The notes under the pieces were generated by a model. That model saw only the letters and a program-made list of their open reading frames with translations. It was not told the DNA's origin and searched no databases. Both the position numbers and the translations under genes were made by a program. From assembly GCA_019426215.1 (NCBI GenBank), contig CM033391.1, positions 21,658,949 through 21,722,948 of the forward strand: DNA of 64,000 bases, in the 5' to 3' direction. The DNA is from Buddleja alternifolia (lineage: Eukaryota; Streptophyta; Magnoliopsida; Lamiales; Scrophulariaceae). Of this stretch, positions 9,270 through 19,815 are shown piece after piece (the stretch's first letter is position 1; each line of letters starts with the position of its first letter).

Positions 9270-11828
9270 TTATTGTTGAGTTTTGGCGAGGGAAATTGTT
9301 TTCCCTTGAGGAATATCATCGCCTGAAAAATACAAAGCACGATTAATTCTTTTCATATCAGATATATTCCAACCTATTCTGTCTTTCTTCCATTGTAAAT
9401 CAGTTAACCATCTGTCCATTTCAGGTGTACCAATTATAGCATTTACAATAACAGATAGAAACGTATTGTTTCCAAGAAGAACGTACCTGAGATATGGTGG
9501 AAGAGATTTAAGTTTTACTTTAGGTCTAGAAGATATTTCGCGATACGACTCTAATGGATCTCTTTTACCTTGAGAAGTTTCGTCATTGAGGGACTCTTCA
9601 ATCACATCCACTGAATAACATTTTTCTTCAAAAGGCGGAGATTTCATCACCTTATTGAAGTCGAACTCCACCTTCTCCTCTCCAATGTTTAATGCTAGCT
9701 TGCCAGCACGCACATCAATGACAGTTCCCGCAGTTGCGAGAAATGGTCTTCCAAGGATGATTGGTGTTTTCAAATTTTCATCCATCTCAAGCACCACGAA
9801 GTCACATGGGATGTAGAACTTGTCCACTTTCACGAAAACGTCTTCTAATATTCCCATAGGGCGTTTTATGCTCCCATCCGCCAATTGAAGTGACATCTTT
9901 GTGTTTTTAAGCTTTTGAAAGCCTAATTTCCTGCAAATTGAATAAGGCATTAGACTAACACTAGCTCCTAAATCACAAAGTGCTTTATCAAAGTGGAATT
10001 TTTCAATAGTGCAAGAAATTGAAAAACTCCCTGGATCCTTTAGCTTTGGAGGAATGTTTCGTTGGATTATGGCACTGCATTCTTCATTCAAGGAGATTGT
10101 TTCCACGTCTTCTAATTTCTTTCTATTGCTCAACAGCTCTTTCAGAAACTTCTCACAAACAGGTATCTGAGCCCAAGAATCTGTATACGGAATATTGTGG
10201 TTCAACAGCCTAAGTGTTCGAAGAAATTTCTCTTGCTGCTTGTCCAACCTCTTGTGTTGCAACCTTTGGGGAAATGGAATTGGAGGAACATATGGTTTCA
10301 CATATGGCTTCGGGATAACCTTTTCTGGCTCAACCTTGTCTGAAGATTCAAAGATTGAATTATCTTTCATCACAAATTCATCTCTGTGTACAGCATGTGG
10401 CTCAAATTCTTCAATTATATTTTCGTTTATCAGAGTTACTGCATTACACTGTCCTCTCGGATTCTCCTCTGTTTGGCTAGGCAGTGTACCCTTTGACCTC
10501 GAATTCATAGAACTTGCCAATTGTCCAATTTGTAATTCTAGATTCTTCGTTGCTCCCACTACCAGATCAATTTTTGCTTCCAGATTCTCAAACCGTTTTG
10601 CTGTTCCATTAGCGAGCTTTTCAATGGCTAATTCCCAAGCTTGTGGTTCTCGAGGTGGTGGTCCCTGCTGATGTGGTTGTTGAAAATTCTGAGGACCATG
10701 CTGTTGGAAACCTGGAGGAAATTGTTGTCTAGGAGGATTTGCTTGAACTCCTTGGTTCCCTTGGCCTCCCGAAGAAAAGTTCGGGTGATTTCGCCAACCC
10801 GAATTGTAGGTGTTCGAAAATGGATTTCCTTGCTGCTTATTCTGATTGGATAAATAGTTAGCTTGCTCGATGAGTGGGCAATCAGTAGCCATATGAGGTG
10901 CCCCACAAACATCACAAGCTAAAGTAGGCTGAGATACTGCACTGACATTTCCCTTGAGTCCCTCCATGTGCTTGACAAGTGCTTCAATGTTAGCATTTAG
11001 CAATGTAATGTTATCTACATTGTGTATGCCCGGTGTTTTCTTTGCAGCCCGACTATCACTTGCCCACTGATAACTGTTGGATGCCATTTCGTCCATAAGA
11101 GCCAATGCATCATCCGGATTCTTTGCCATAAAACTCCCTCCTGCAGCTGCATCGATATTCATCCGGATACTATGTGACAGACCATTGTAGAAGGTCTGCA
11201 CAAGCATCCAACTAGGAATACCGTGATGTGGGCACTTTCTGAGTAGTTCTTTGTACCTTTCCCATGCTTGATAGAGGGTTTCACTGTCAGTTTGCATAAA
11301 TCCTGTGATTGCATTCCTTAACTGAGCAGTCTTAGCTGGGGGAAAATACTTGGTGAGAAATGCAGTCGACAAATCAGCCCAAGTGGTGAACTTATTTGCC
11401 GGCTGGTTTTTCAACCACTCTTTAGCTCTTTTAGACAGGGAGAATGGAAAGAGACGTAGTCTTATGGCATCTTCAGTAACGCCGTTCATCTTGAAAGTGC
11501 TGCAGATTTCCAGAAAATTCCCCAGATGGGAATGAGGATCCTCCCTCTCAATATCTCCCTCAAATGCAGTGTGTTGGAGCATTTGAATAATAGCCGGCTT
11601 CAACTCAAAGGTGTTGGCTTGAACAGTTGGTACCGCTATGCTGGAGGTTAAGTTCTGATATGTTGGTGTAGCATAATCCCGGAGAGTTTTTTGCGCAGCA
11701 GGTTCAATCCTTTGTATGTCTTCTGCCATTCTACGATGCTCTCTTTGTTGACGTCTGCTTCTTTGAAAAGTTCGTTCTGGTTCTGGATCGATTTCAAGAG
11801 CAGGTGCACTCAAAGAACGCCTGTGCAT
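9270..11828 (-). CDS. Gag-protease polyprotein of gypsy G (852 aa)
   Basis: An intact 852-codon ORF. The N-terminus is basic. Residues about 100-215 match the plant retrotransposon gag capsid domain (FLEICSTFKMNG, ..AKEWLKNQPANKFTTWADL.., FLTKYFPP). A zinc knuckle of the form C-x2-C-x3-H-x4-C (CDVCGAPHMATDC) follows near residue 308, then a Gln/Pro/Asn-rich linker. The protease has the active site DLGAS near residue 621, the flap region LADGSIKRPMG and the downstream ILGRPFLATAG. This order is typical of Athila-type gag-pro. The ORF stops soon after 'KKDRIGWNISDMKRIN', which resembles the very start of the RT region, so the polymerase was lost and the end resolved by a stop. TGGGAGGCAACCCAAG (9211-9226, minus) lies just past the stop, as after pol in related elements. 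Protein would form particles in the cytoplasm. Confidence 0.92.
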   Translation of the reverse strand: MHRRSLSAPALEIDPEPERTFQRSRRQQREHRRMAEDIQRIEPAAQKTLRDYATPTYQNLTSSIAVPTVQANTFELKPAIIQMLQHTAFEGDIEREDPHSHLGNFLEICSTFKMNGVTEDAIRLRLFPFSLSKRAKEWLKNQPANKFTTWADLSTAFLTKYFPPAKTAQLRNAITGFMQTDSETLYQAWERYKELLRKCPHHGIPSWMLVQTFYNGLSHSIRMNIDAAAGGSFMAKNPDDALALMDEMASNSYQWASDSRAAKKTPGIHNVDNITLLNANIEALVKHMEGLKGNVSAVSQPTLACDVCGAPHMATDCPLIEQANYLSNQNKQQGNPFSNTYNSGWRNHPNFSSGGQGNQGVQANPPRQQFPPGFQQHGPQNFQQPHQQGPPPREPQAWELAIEKLANGTAKRFENLEAKIDLVVGATKNLELQIGQLASSMNSRSKGTLPSQTEENPRGQCNAVTLINENIIEEFEPHAVHRDEFVMKDNSIFESSDKVEPEKVIPKPYVKPYVPPIPFPQRLQHKRLDKQQEKFLRTLRLLNHNIPYTDSWAQIPVCEKFLKELLSNRKKLEDVETISLNEECSAIIQRNIPPKLKDPGSFSISCTIEKFHFDKALCDLGASVSLMPYSICRKLGFQKLKNTKMSLQLADGSIKRPMGILEDVFVKVDKFYIPCDFVVLEMDENLKTPIILGRPFLATAGTVIDVRAGKLALNIGEEKVEFDFNKVMKSPPFEEKCYSVDVIEESLNDETSQGKRDPLESYREISSRPKVKLKSLPPYLRYVLLGNNTFLSVIVNAIIGTPEMDRWLTDLQWKKDRIGWNISDMKRINRALYFSGDDIPQGKTISLAKTQQ

Positions 11829-11964
11829 CTACCAATATTCAACCTAAAACAGAAATTAAGATCAGAGCGAGACAGATAATAAAAAAAAATTCAAAAATAA
11901 AATAAACATAAATGTCTAAACTAATAAAAATTAACTTTTTATTGATATTGACTATTTGTTGCCT

Positions 11965-11982
11965 TCCCCGGCAACGGCGCCA
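11965..11982 (-). other. Primer-binding site of gypsy G (tRNA-Asp)
   Basis: On the minus strand TGGCGCCGTTGCCGGGGA lies 3 bases inside the LTR. It is the standard plant tRNA-Asp-complementary primer site seen in Athila/Tat elements. Confidence 0.9.
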
Positions 11983-11985
11983 ATT

Positions 11986-13331
11986 TGTTAACCGTCCGTA
12001 ACAACACGGAATCGAACAAATAATATAGTGAAAGTAAGATCGTCTCCACAAGGAAGGTTATCAAGTACCAAACAAAGTTTATCTTATTATTTAGACTATC
12101 GATTATCAAAGATTTGAGATTTTAACTAATTAAAAGCAGAAATTTATAAAAACAGAATTAATTATGAATAATTAACACAAATATAATTAAAACGAACAAT
12201 CAATTAACGAAAGGCCTAGGGATTAAGATTTCATCAAAGTATTTCTATGGATTATTGACTTTCAATGGATTATCATTCTTGTTTAAATTAAAGACCCAAT
12301 TTCCTTAAATATACGAATACTCTCCCGAGATCTTCATGAGTACCCACCTAAATTAATTAACGTCACTCCCATGATCAAAAACTAATTTAGATGAATCCAT
12401 TAAGTTCTATGAATATTGTTTAACTAGTCTCATGCAAAATTACCAATATCCCTATTAAGCAATTTACACATGTCTATTAAATCCGAACCAATAAACTAAT
12501 TCACCTCCCGGTACTTCTTAATTTATCTTAAATCATGCAATTGGTGATCAATCAATTACAAGCATTAAACACTCACTAATAGATAAACCAAACAAGAAAT
12601 CACATCCATCAATCATCAATAATCCAAATCAATACACAAGACTACATCTTAAACCCTAGAAAATAATTTAGCTATACATAATTAAAGAAAAACAAGAAAT
12701 AAATTGCATAAACATAAAGTTACTCATGTTCAACAATGGAGGATTGGAAGAATACAACTTGAGAAGATGAAGCTTTTCTCCAAGAACTCTTCTCCAAGAA
12801 ATCTTCAAGATCTCTTTTCTCTCTCTAGAAGTCTTCTTTTTCTCCAAGATCTACTTTTTTTGCAAGAATGAATTATTCTCCCACCTCACTCTAGCCTATA
12901 TAAATGTTTTTGCCACTTTATTTAACCAAAAAGGAGTTTTAGATACATAAATTATGCCCATCCAAGTCATAAAATCGGCCCACAAAAATCTAAAAATCCG
13001 CAGCTGCACAGCTGTGCAGAATATCTGCACAGTTGTGCAGTTGCCTGTGCAGAAATTTTCCTCTACATTTTTCTTCAACGAAACATTCTCGTTTGGCCTT
13101 TCTAATGCATTTCTTCACATCCTCTTGGATAGCCTTCATTATTCTTGTAATAAATACTCCTTCAACTCATCAAAATCATCGCTTTTATGCCTACAAAAGC
13201 ATTGAAACGACTTAGAAATCAAAATACATAAATTAGGCTAAAAATAAAAGAAAAGACTAACAACAAGGCATAAAATAAAGATAAATGTGAGGTAAATCAT
13301 AATGAAAATATGTAAAATATGAGACCTAACA
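11986..13331 (-). repeat. 5' LTR of gypsy G
   Basis: 1346 bp, colinear with 5080-6425 without length change. Followed by the target duplication ATCTC at 13332-13336. Confidence 0.92.
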
Positions 13332-13659
13332 ATCTCCATATCGACTAATTGCCTGGTGTCAAGCTCCCTGGTGACAAAGTAGAATTCATCATTTGCATCA
13401 TAGCCACGGGGAAAGAAATTGATGACACGAGGAGGAGATCCAGTTGGAGTATAGACAAAGGCAATAGACTCTGTTGGGATAGGGGCCACTTCTATCGACC
13501 GCTCAGCAAGCATAGTCGCTTCCCTGACTGGAGACGTTTCAGCGTTAGGAAGGACTTGGGCTATTTCCTTAGCAATATCCACAACTGCTTCCATGTCTAC
13601 ATCCACTTCAACAGGAATCTCGGAAGATGGAGGTGCATCAGCGTCTAGTGCTTTTTGAG

Positions 13660-13736
13660 CTGATACATGCAAGCGTTTGAGAAAAGCAAACAAAATTTCT
13701 ACTAAGTAGAAATCAATACAATACTACAACGCTTAC
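13660..13736 (-). other. Predicted intron 2 of third ORF (element A), 77 bp
   Basis: The donor reads CAGG|GTAAGC and the acceptor ATGTATCAG|CT on the minus strand, phase 1. It contains in-frame stops (TAGTAG) if unspliced. Element B has the matching intron at 57904-57983. Confidence 0.65.
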
Positions 13737-13922
13737 CCTGAGGAAGCTCATCGACTGTTTCAGTCACTTGATTTGTTTCAACATTTGGTACATTTTCCTC
13801 AAGCTCGGGGACCACTTCTTCGGGATCTAAATCTAGGAAAGAAGTGAGGGGAACAGCTTTAATAGGGATTTTGCAAGCATCCAAAGTATTCAGTATATAC
13901 TGAACATCACGATCTATTCGAG

Positions 13923-14000
13923 CTATAAGAATTTTTATCCTAGCGTTAAAGAAAAATAACGAGGAAAGGATAAAATACATTGTTCTTCACAACTACTTAC
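13923..14000 (-). other. Predicted intron 1 of third ORF (element A), 78 bp
   Basis: The donor reads CAGG|GTAAGTAG and the acceptor TTCTTATAG|CT on the minus strand. Splicing is phase 1 and joins the exon ending KLFQ to the exon starting RIDRDVQ. Element B has the matching intron at 58169-58250. This is a prediction from sites and conservation only. Confidence 0.65.
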
Positions 14001-15252
14001 CCTGAAAGAGCTTTGACTTTTCAAAAGGTGTAGTAGGCTCTGGCTCTGGAACAAGAGCAGTTTCAGGAACAGCATCCGAAGAAGTAAGGGGAACACTCAC
14101 TGGTTCTTCAAGTGTTGGCTCGATTGGAGCGCTTGTTGATGCAGCTGGAGTGGATAAAGGAGTACGCTTGTGGGCTAGCGGTACTTCTTCTTCTTCTGCT
14201 TCTTCTTCCTCTTCCTGAGGGAAGATAAACGCTGGAGGGGGAGATGGTGATTTAGGAGAAGGAGATGGAGACTTCTGTTTCTTCTTGGGCTCCGGCTTCT
14301 TCTTTTGTTTCTTTGCGGGCTTGGCTGGCTCAGCTACCTTAACAGCGATCTTTCGTTTTGGTCGCTTAACCACCACTGCTTCCTCTAATGAAGATGATGA
14401 TGAAGACGAAGACACTTGCTCTTCATCATCGCTGTGGACAACTCCTTTGTTAAGAAGTCGCTCACGCTCTTCTTTGGGAACTGCTGCACCGCCACGTCGC
14501 CTTGGCTTGAGCAGCTCGCTGATCATCTTCTTTCCATAAAACTTTAGCGCTGGGACTCTCTTTCCAGCGGTGTTGACGAAACCACTAGCGCTAAGAATAC
14601 GACTAAGTATAATCATAAGGCTTGGGATTTACTGACTTGGCCATCGCTGCCTTGAAGCAATTGAAAACGTAAAGCGACCAATTAATCTTTAATTTGGTCA
14701 AAATGGCCACCATCGTCTTGTATTGGATATTTGAAACCTTATCGAAGCTTCCCTTTCTGCATTCGATCATCTTTGCGCATATGTCAGCGAGAATGACATA
14801 CTCGCCCTTCATGTCATTTTTCTTGAAGTTGGGTTCGTAGGCAGCTTCAACCTCATCCTCTTGATTAACGCCCAAACTTTGGTAGCATCACCAAGAGTGA
14901 CATTTTCGACTTCGCCACCATCGTTTGGTAAGACGAGTAAAGATGAAATAAGAGAAGGAGTGAGGACGAAGGTCTCACTAGCAAAGGGAAAGACGCAGGA
15001 AATGGAGTTTTCGTCGTCGGAGATTTTTGCGTTCCTAAAGAAGAAGAGGGTTTCTTCCTCATAGATGTTAAAAATGGAAGTTATCATATCACTCAAACCA
15101 GATTCTTGGACGAGTGGAAGAACAGTCCTTAGAGGGAAGTTCTGGTTATCAAACAGATAGTCCCAGTTAACGAGAAAACCGGCGTTCACAGTGACTAGTT
15201 TCTCAGATTTGAAAGATTTTCCGGCAACAGATTTTGAAGATTTGGGTGCCAT

Positions 15253-16072
15253 TGATGATCTTTTGAAGCTTTCTGAGAGAGAGAGAGTGCGAATACTTTT
15301 TGCCTTGAGAGAGAAAGAGATTTTACAGCAAGGAGAATTTTTGGAAATGATAAAGTTTGACTGTAAAAACTTTGAGGGATTTATATAGAGCCAAAAATAA
15401 CTCTTCAGTTGCTTGGATTAATGCCATGTGTTAAGTTATAAATTTTTAAAATTGAAATATTTAAATCTAAACTGTTTACTCATAAATACGAATGTCAAAA
15501 AGTGCGGTAAAATAGGGTAACAATTGTGAATTATAAAGGTTTGAAATCTGCAGTTACTTTTTCAAAACGTTTGAATAATTTTGAAATTTTCACTGTGAAT
15601 TGCACGCGCCTGATAGTACACTGACATGTACTCAGACAGGTGCAGTTACTGAACCGCCTAGTTTTTAGACTTATCCACACGATACCTTTTTAACGATGAA
15701 AACTATGCATGAGTTTTAGAGAAAGATACTTAGCATTTAAGTGGGAATCTTTTAACGCTGAAGTCTTTTTAATAAAATTCAATTTCTCAGAGCTAAATTA
15801 ATACAAATCAATCGCTTAGATTTATAAAAGATATTTGCATTTAATTTTATTAGAGATTGATTTTGTTGTGCATAATAGATAAGCGCTAGTGATCAATGCA
15901 TAAATTTTCAAAGTCAATTTTTGATCACAGTCGCTTATGAATTGAGATAAGTACAATTTTAAGGTTCCCCCTAAAATTGATAACTCATTTCAATTTTGAA
16001 AAGCACTTTAGACATAAACATAAAGTGGATTCCCCTTAAATCATATGCCTATAAAATATGATGCTTTATGAT
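15253..16072 (-). other. Spacer between pol remnant and third ORF of element A
   Basis: This AT-rich stretch has no coding frame of note. It is homologous to 59542-60428 in element B and likely holds the leader or splice acceptor region for third-ORF expression, which I cannot pinpoint. Confidence 0.5.
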
Positions 16073-16483
16073 TTAAACGTTTAAATCAATCATACCTAAT
16101 TCACTTCTCAAAGTGAGAAAGCGTTGTTCGTTGAGCGCTTTGGTGAAGATATCTGTCAATTGTTTGTCAGTTCCAATAAAGTGCATGGAGACATCTTTCT
16201 TTTGAATATGGTCATGCAAGAAAGGTAGCGAATGTCAATGTGTTTAGTTCTAGAATGAAGGACAGGATTTTGGGTAATAGCTAAAGCGCTTTGGTTATCA
16301 CAATGGATTGGGGTAGGACCTGAGATTGTTCCATAATATCTAAGTTGTTGCCTCATCCAAAGGATTTGTGCACAATAGCTCCCAGCGGCTACGTACTCTG
16401 CTTCAGCGGTAGAAGTCTCTATGGATTGTTATTTCTTATTATGCCACGAAATCAATCTATCCCCTAGAAATTGACATGTACCA
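16073..16483 (-). pseudogene. Copia RNase H remnant of element A
   Basis: The minus-strand frame reads GTCQFLGDRL, a STAEAEYVAAGSYCAQ motif, MRQQL, PIHCDNQSALAI, HSRTKHIDIRY and then TKAL near the end, as in copia RNase H. It is a close copy of 60429-60850 in element B. In-frame stops and a frameshift break it. At 16483/16484 homology to pol stops and gag sequence begins, which marks a deletion of protease, integrase and RT. Confidence 0.85.
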
Positions 16484-18235
16484 TTGTAGCTTGGTTCATT
16501 TAGCGTTTGACTTTGTGAACCTTTTTCAACAAAGAAAACACTCTTTCCTTTGTTGTTCGCCGTAACATTAGAATTATTTAGTTGTTTACCGAATTTATTG
16601 CATCATAAACCGGTCTTTTCACCAAACATTCTTGTTACCTCAGTCACATTATCCAACTTTCTTGAAACTTTTGATAATGATGAGACGAGCTACTCTGATT
16701 TGGCAAGTCTAGCGATCAGATCAGCTACTCTCTTGACTGTTATATCAAGATTGCTTTTTAATTGAGTAATTTCACTCTCAAGCGATTGGTTCTTCTAAAT
16801 GCATTGTTGCTGAACTTGCAACTCTACTTTGAGTGTTACTTCATCACTTGTGAGCGATGAAATAATAGCGAAGTGATTTTGATATATTTTGGCGGCATCT
16901 TGACAATCTTTGTAATATTCATTTACTTTGTCAAGTAATTCATCATAAGAAAGAGGATGAGATAATTCAGTGGTTACCTCAGGTAGCGAATCGTCAGACG
17001 CTTCATCATCTCTTGCCACGAGACAAATCAACGCTGAGTCGCTTGTTAGCTCATCATCACTACTTTCATCTCATGATTCCAAATCCTCTTCAAGTGCGGA
17101 GAATGGTTCAGATTCCGCTAGCAAACCTTGTTGACGAAGGTTGCTCCTGAATTGGTTTCTATCCGCATAGTCTTGCCTTGTGGGCTTAGACACATTTGGA
17201 TAAGGGCAATTTACCTAGTAGTGCCCTGGTTTCCTACAATTATAACACGGATTAGTTTTCATTTTATGTTCAGTGGTTAATCGCTTTGAAACGACTGGCG
17301 CTGAGAGATTCTGAGTAGGAGTTGTAGGCGCTTGATAAGGAATTGGCGCTACTGGTTGAGGTGCAGAATATACTAGCGCTTAATACTGAGGCGTTGGTGC
17401 TGGGGGAAGAGTTTGAAATGAAGTTTGTCCAATAGGATTTCTCTTTTCATATCTTATAAATTTCTTGAATTTGTTGACCAATAAAGTCATTTCTTTTTCT
17501 TCATTGGATTCTATTGATTTAACCTCACTAATCGCTTTGCCCTTATTTTTGGTGGTAGCGATTAAAGCTCCTAATTCAGTCGTTGAAGTCGATGTATCGC
17601 TGACTTCACCCAATTCGAACTCAAATGCCTTTAATTCCGAAAACAGTCTGCGATTCTCTCATAGCAACAGTCTTAATTAAATATTTTCTTGGAAGACTTC
17701 TAAAAATCTTATTGACCATTTCCTTGTTGGTCAACTCCTTGTCTAATGACGCTAACTCTGTAATGAGCAAAGTAAACCTTGCGTCCAATTGTTCTAGCGT
17801 CTCTTTGGGCTGCATCTTGAAATGCCCAAATCTTTGCATGGCTATGGAAAGTTTGTTCTCTTTCATCTGTGCTGAACCTTCACACACGATAGCCAACTTA
17901 TCCCATATTTATTTGGAAGTCTTACATTGCTTGATCTTGTTGAACAATGCATCATTGTCTCCTAATGCTAGGTAAAGTGCACTTCGTCCAACATTATCCA
18001 AATTCGCTCTTTTTCTATCATCTGGCGTCCATTCTAACTTGGGTTTTTCAACATAACCATCTGGAGTTGCTTCATCAGCTCCAGGCGCTCGAGTTATCAC
18101 TTTCATAATTTTAATGGGGCCATCTGAAATTACATCACACATTTCATTATCGCAAGAACATAAATACGCGAATGCTCTAAGTTTCCAAGACGCATAGTTG
18201 GACTCTACCAACTTAGGCATTTTGTTAAAAGCCAT
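16484..18235 (-). pseudogene. Gag of element A (UBN2-type copia gag), broken
   Basis: ATG at 18235 opens MAFNKMPKLVESNYASWK, the usual start of SIRE-like copia gag. The capsid part continues through 17909 and 17896-17621 (MQRFGHFKMQPKETLEQLDARF, a UBN2 signature). Around 17250-17210 the zinc knuckle reads C-x2-C-x4-H-x4-C but with a stop codon two residues after the His. Stops at 17906 and 17618 also split the frame. The end is fused to RNase H by the internal deletion. Non-functional. Confidence 0.85.
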
Positions 18236-18338
18236 AACGAGAAGTTTAAGAGAAAATTTAAAGCAACTAAGTTTTTTTAAAAAAATTGGATCTAAACAAG
18301 CAATTATGCTCGGAAACGCTTAGGTTTCTACTTCAACC

Positions 18339-18350
18339 GCTCTGATACCA
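18339..18350 (-). other. Primer-binding site of element A (tRNA-Met)
   Basis: TGGTATCAGAGC on the minus strand, two bases inside the LTR, is complementary to the 3' end of initiator tRNA-Met as in most plant copia elements. Confidence 0.9.
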
Positions 18351-18352
18351 CT

Positions 18353-19815
18353 TGGTGGTCCCAAGTGGCATACGAAAGGGTTTAAAGGGGGGAGGGTTGA
18401 ATAGACCCTGAAGTCTTTTTCGACTTCAAAAATTTCGTATTACTTTTTAAAGATTAGAACGCTTAGAAAGTTGAGCGCTTGGGTCAGGCGCTTCAGTAAA
18501 GATAACTTAGACTTGGTGATTTTAGCAATTTACCAAAGTAGGGTAGTGCTTAGATCACTTAATCAGGGTTAGAACAGCGAAAATAATTTTTTAAAGATTT
18601 AGCGTTCATTTTGGTTAAATAGTCGCTTGGCAGTTTAGTTTGCCTTTTTCAGAATAAATAATATAATATAAAACAAGACAATAATGAAAATATATAACAC
18701 AAGAAATTGTAAGGTTCACTGGGTATGTAATCCCAGCTACGTCCTTCTTTTCCTTTTTCACTTGAAGGGAATGTACTAAGATAATTATCAAAGAATCACA
18801 CAGAATTTTCTACAAAATAGTAAAGAAGTAAAGGATGATCTCGGGCTCCTTGATCACACAGATTTCAACACCAATGAAGATCTTCTTCTACAAGCTTCTC
18901 TCACTCAGAAATACTGCTTGTAAGGGTTTTTAACTACTTTCTCGTTCAGATGAAAGGTTGAGGGTTTTGTCACACAGGTTTTATTTGTTTTTGGAAATAT
19001 CAAACAACATGAAATATCTCAGTAAGAATTTAGGTTTCTTCTTTGAAAGATATTTGAGATATTTGTGACTGTCTGGAATGTATGTAAGAAGCTTGAAAGA
19101 TTTTGGCTATGGAGTTTCAAAGTTTTTCTTGAGATAATATTTCAACAAAGGTTTCTTATGTTAATCGTGATTATTCTCTATCTTTAGGGTTTGCTGGGAG
19201 TAAGATATTTATAGGCTATTTTTGAAAATTGTCCGTTGGACACATGTGAGCGCATGTTCTTCACGCGGCACGTGAATCAACCATTTCTCTGACATTCCTG
19301 AAATCCTGACAGTCTAGTAAAAAAGATGGTCTGTCCACAAGTCATACTAGCTTATCACTTTTAATGCTCTTATCAGGCATTTAATGCATTTAAATTTATT
19401 TCCCGTTGGAAATAAATGTCCGTTGAATGATTGCATTTAAGTCATTTATGACTTGAGAATTAATTTTGGGTGAATCTGATACTGATCGATGGAGTGCTTT
19501 GAGCGCTTGATCAATCCTGAAATGGTCCTTTAGCGTTTGACAGTCGCTAAGAACAAATCTTCATCTTCATTTGACTTCAGACGCTAATCTTCAACTTCAT
19601 CTCTAATAGACTCACCTAGAATTCTATTAACGACTCGGTATCTAATACTTAATCTAAAATCTTCAAAGATAAAAATTACAAGCCTAATCAAACTTACATA
19701 CTTTCAAACGCTTAAACATTTATCTATGAAAACAGAAACTTACATTATATTTGGGGTCTAACAAAAAATCTTATCTTGTTATCATCAAAAACATCCAATC
19801 ATGAAATTCCTAACA
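18353..19815 (-). repeat. 5' LTR of element A
   Basis: 1463 bp, TG...CA. It retains the block around 19015-19095 that the partner LTR lacks. Followed by AATTC, the degenerate target duplication. Confidence 0.88.

Larger units (their letters stand above)
5080..13331 (-). mobile_element. Ty3/gypsy element G, Athila-like, gag-protease only
   Basis: Two LTRs of exactly 1346 bp (5080-6425, 11986-13331) bound it, with a perfect 5-bp target duplication ATCTC (5075-5079 and 13332-13336). The primer site next to the right LTR matches the 3' end of tRNA-Asp. The single ORF (9270-11828) encodes gag and aspartic protease with no RT, RNase H or integrase. I count about 11 differences between the LTRs, under 1 percent, so the insertion is recent. 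It lies inside the third ORF of element A. An intact ORF, near-identical LTRs and a missing polymerase indicate a non-autonomous element mobilised by a related full element. Confidence 0.93.
2693..15252 (-). pseudogene. Third ORF of element A (downstream of pol), three exons, interrupted by gypsy G
   Basis: The frame starts at ATG 15252 (MAPKSSKS) and ends at 2693. Exon 1 is 15252-14001, exon 2 is 13922-13737, and exon 3 is 13659-13332 continuing at 5079-2693 across the gypsy insertion. Exon 1 holds a globular N-terminal part, then a Lys-rich nuclear-signal-like stretch near 14340, then Ser/Pro and Glu runs. Exon 3 holds a conserved part with WKGKGPVVAERPNP and KRWMMDTARWA, a Ser/Asp-rich patch, and a likely coiled coil around 3160-3240. 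I see no signal peptide or membrane segment. Frameshifts (near 14860, 4510-4890, 3740) and the insertion make it non-functional. Homologous to 55283-59541 in element B. The position matches the 'env-like' ORF of SIRE-type elements, but an envelope role is not supported. Function unknown. Confidence 0.75.
1000..19815 (-). mobile_element. Copia family-1 element A, SIRE/Maximus-like layout, non-autonomous, carrying a nested gypsy
   Basis: Two LTRs bound this element: 1000-2433 and 18353-19815, both starting TGGTGGTCCC and ending CTAACA on the plus strand. A tRNA-Met primer site lies inside the right LTR and a polypurine tract inside the left one, so transcription runs on the minus strand. Flanks are GATTC (995-999) and AATTC (19816-19820), a 5-bp target duplication with one mismatch. 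In the sense direction the order is LTR, gag, RNase H remnant, third ORF, polypurine tract, LTR. Protease, integrase and most of RT are deleted. Gypsy G (5080-13331) interrupts the third ORF. The long LTRs, Met primer and long ORF after pol suggest the SIRE/Maximus lineage; that assignment is inference. Confidence 0.88.

Noticed and set aside
10019..10915. Several frames opposite or out of frame with gag-protease
   Set aside because: Shadows of the intact 852-codon ORF, without domain similarity.
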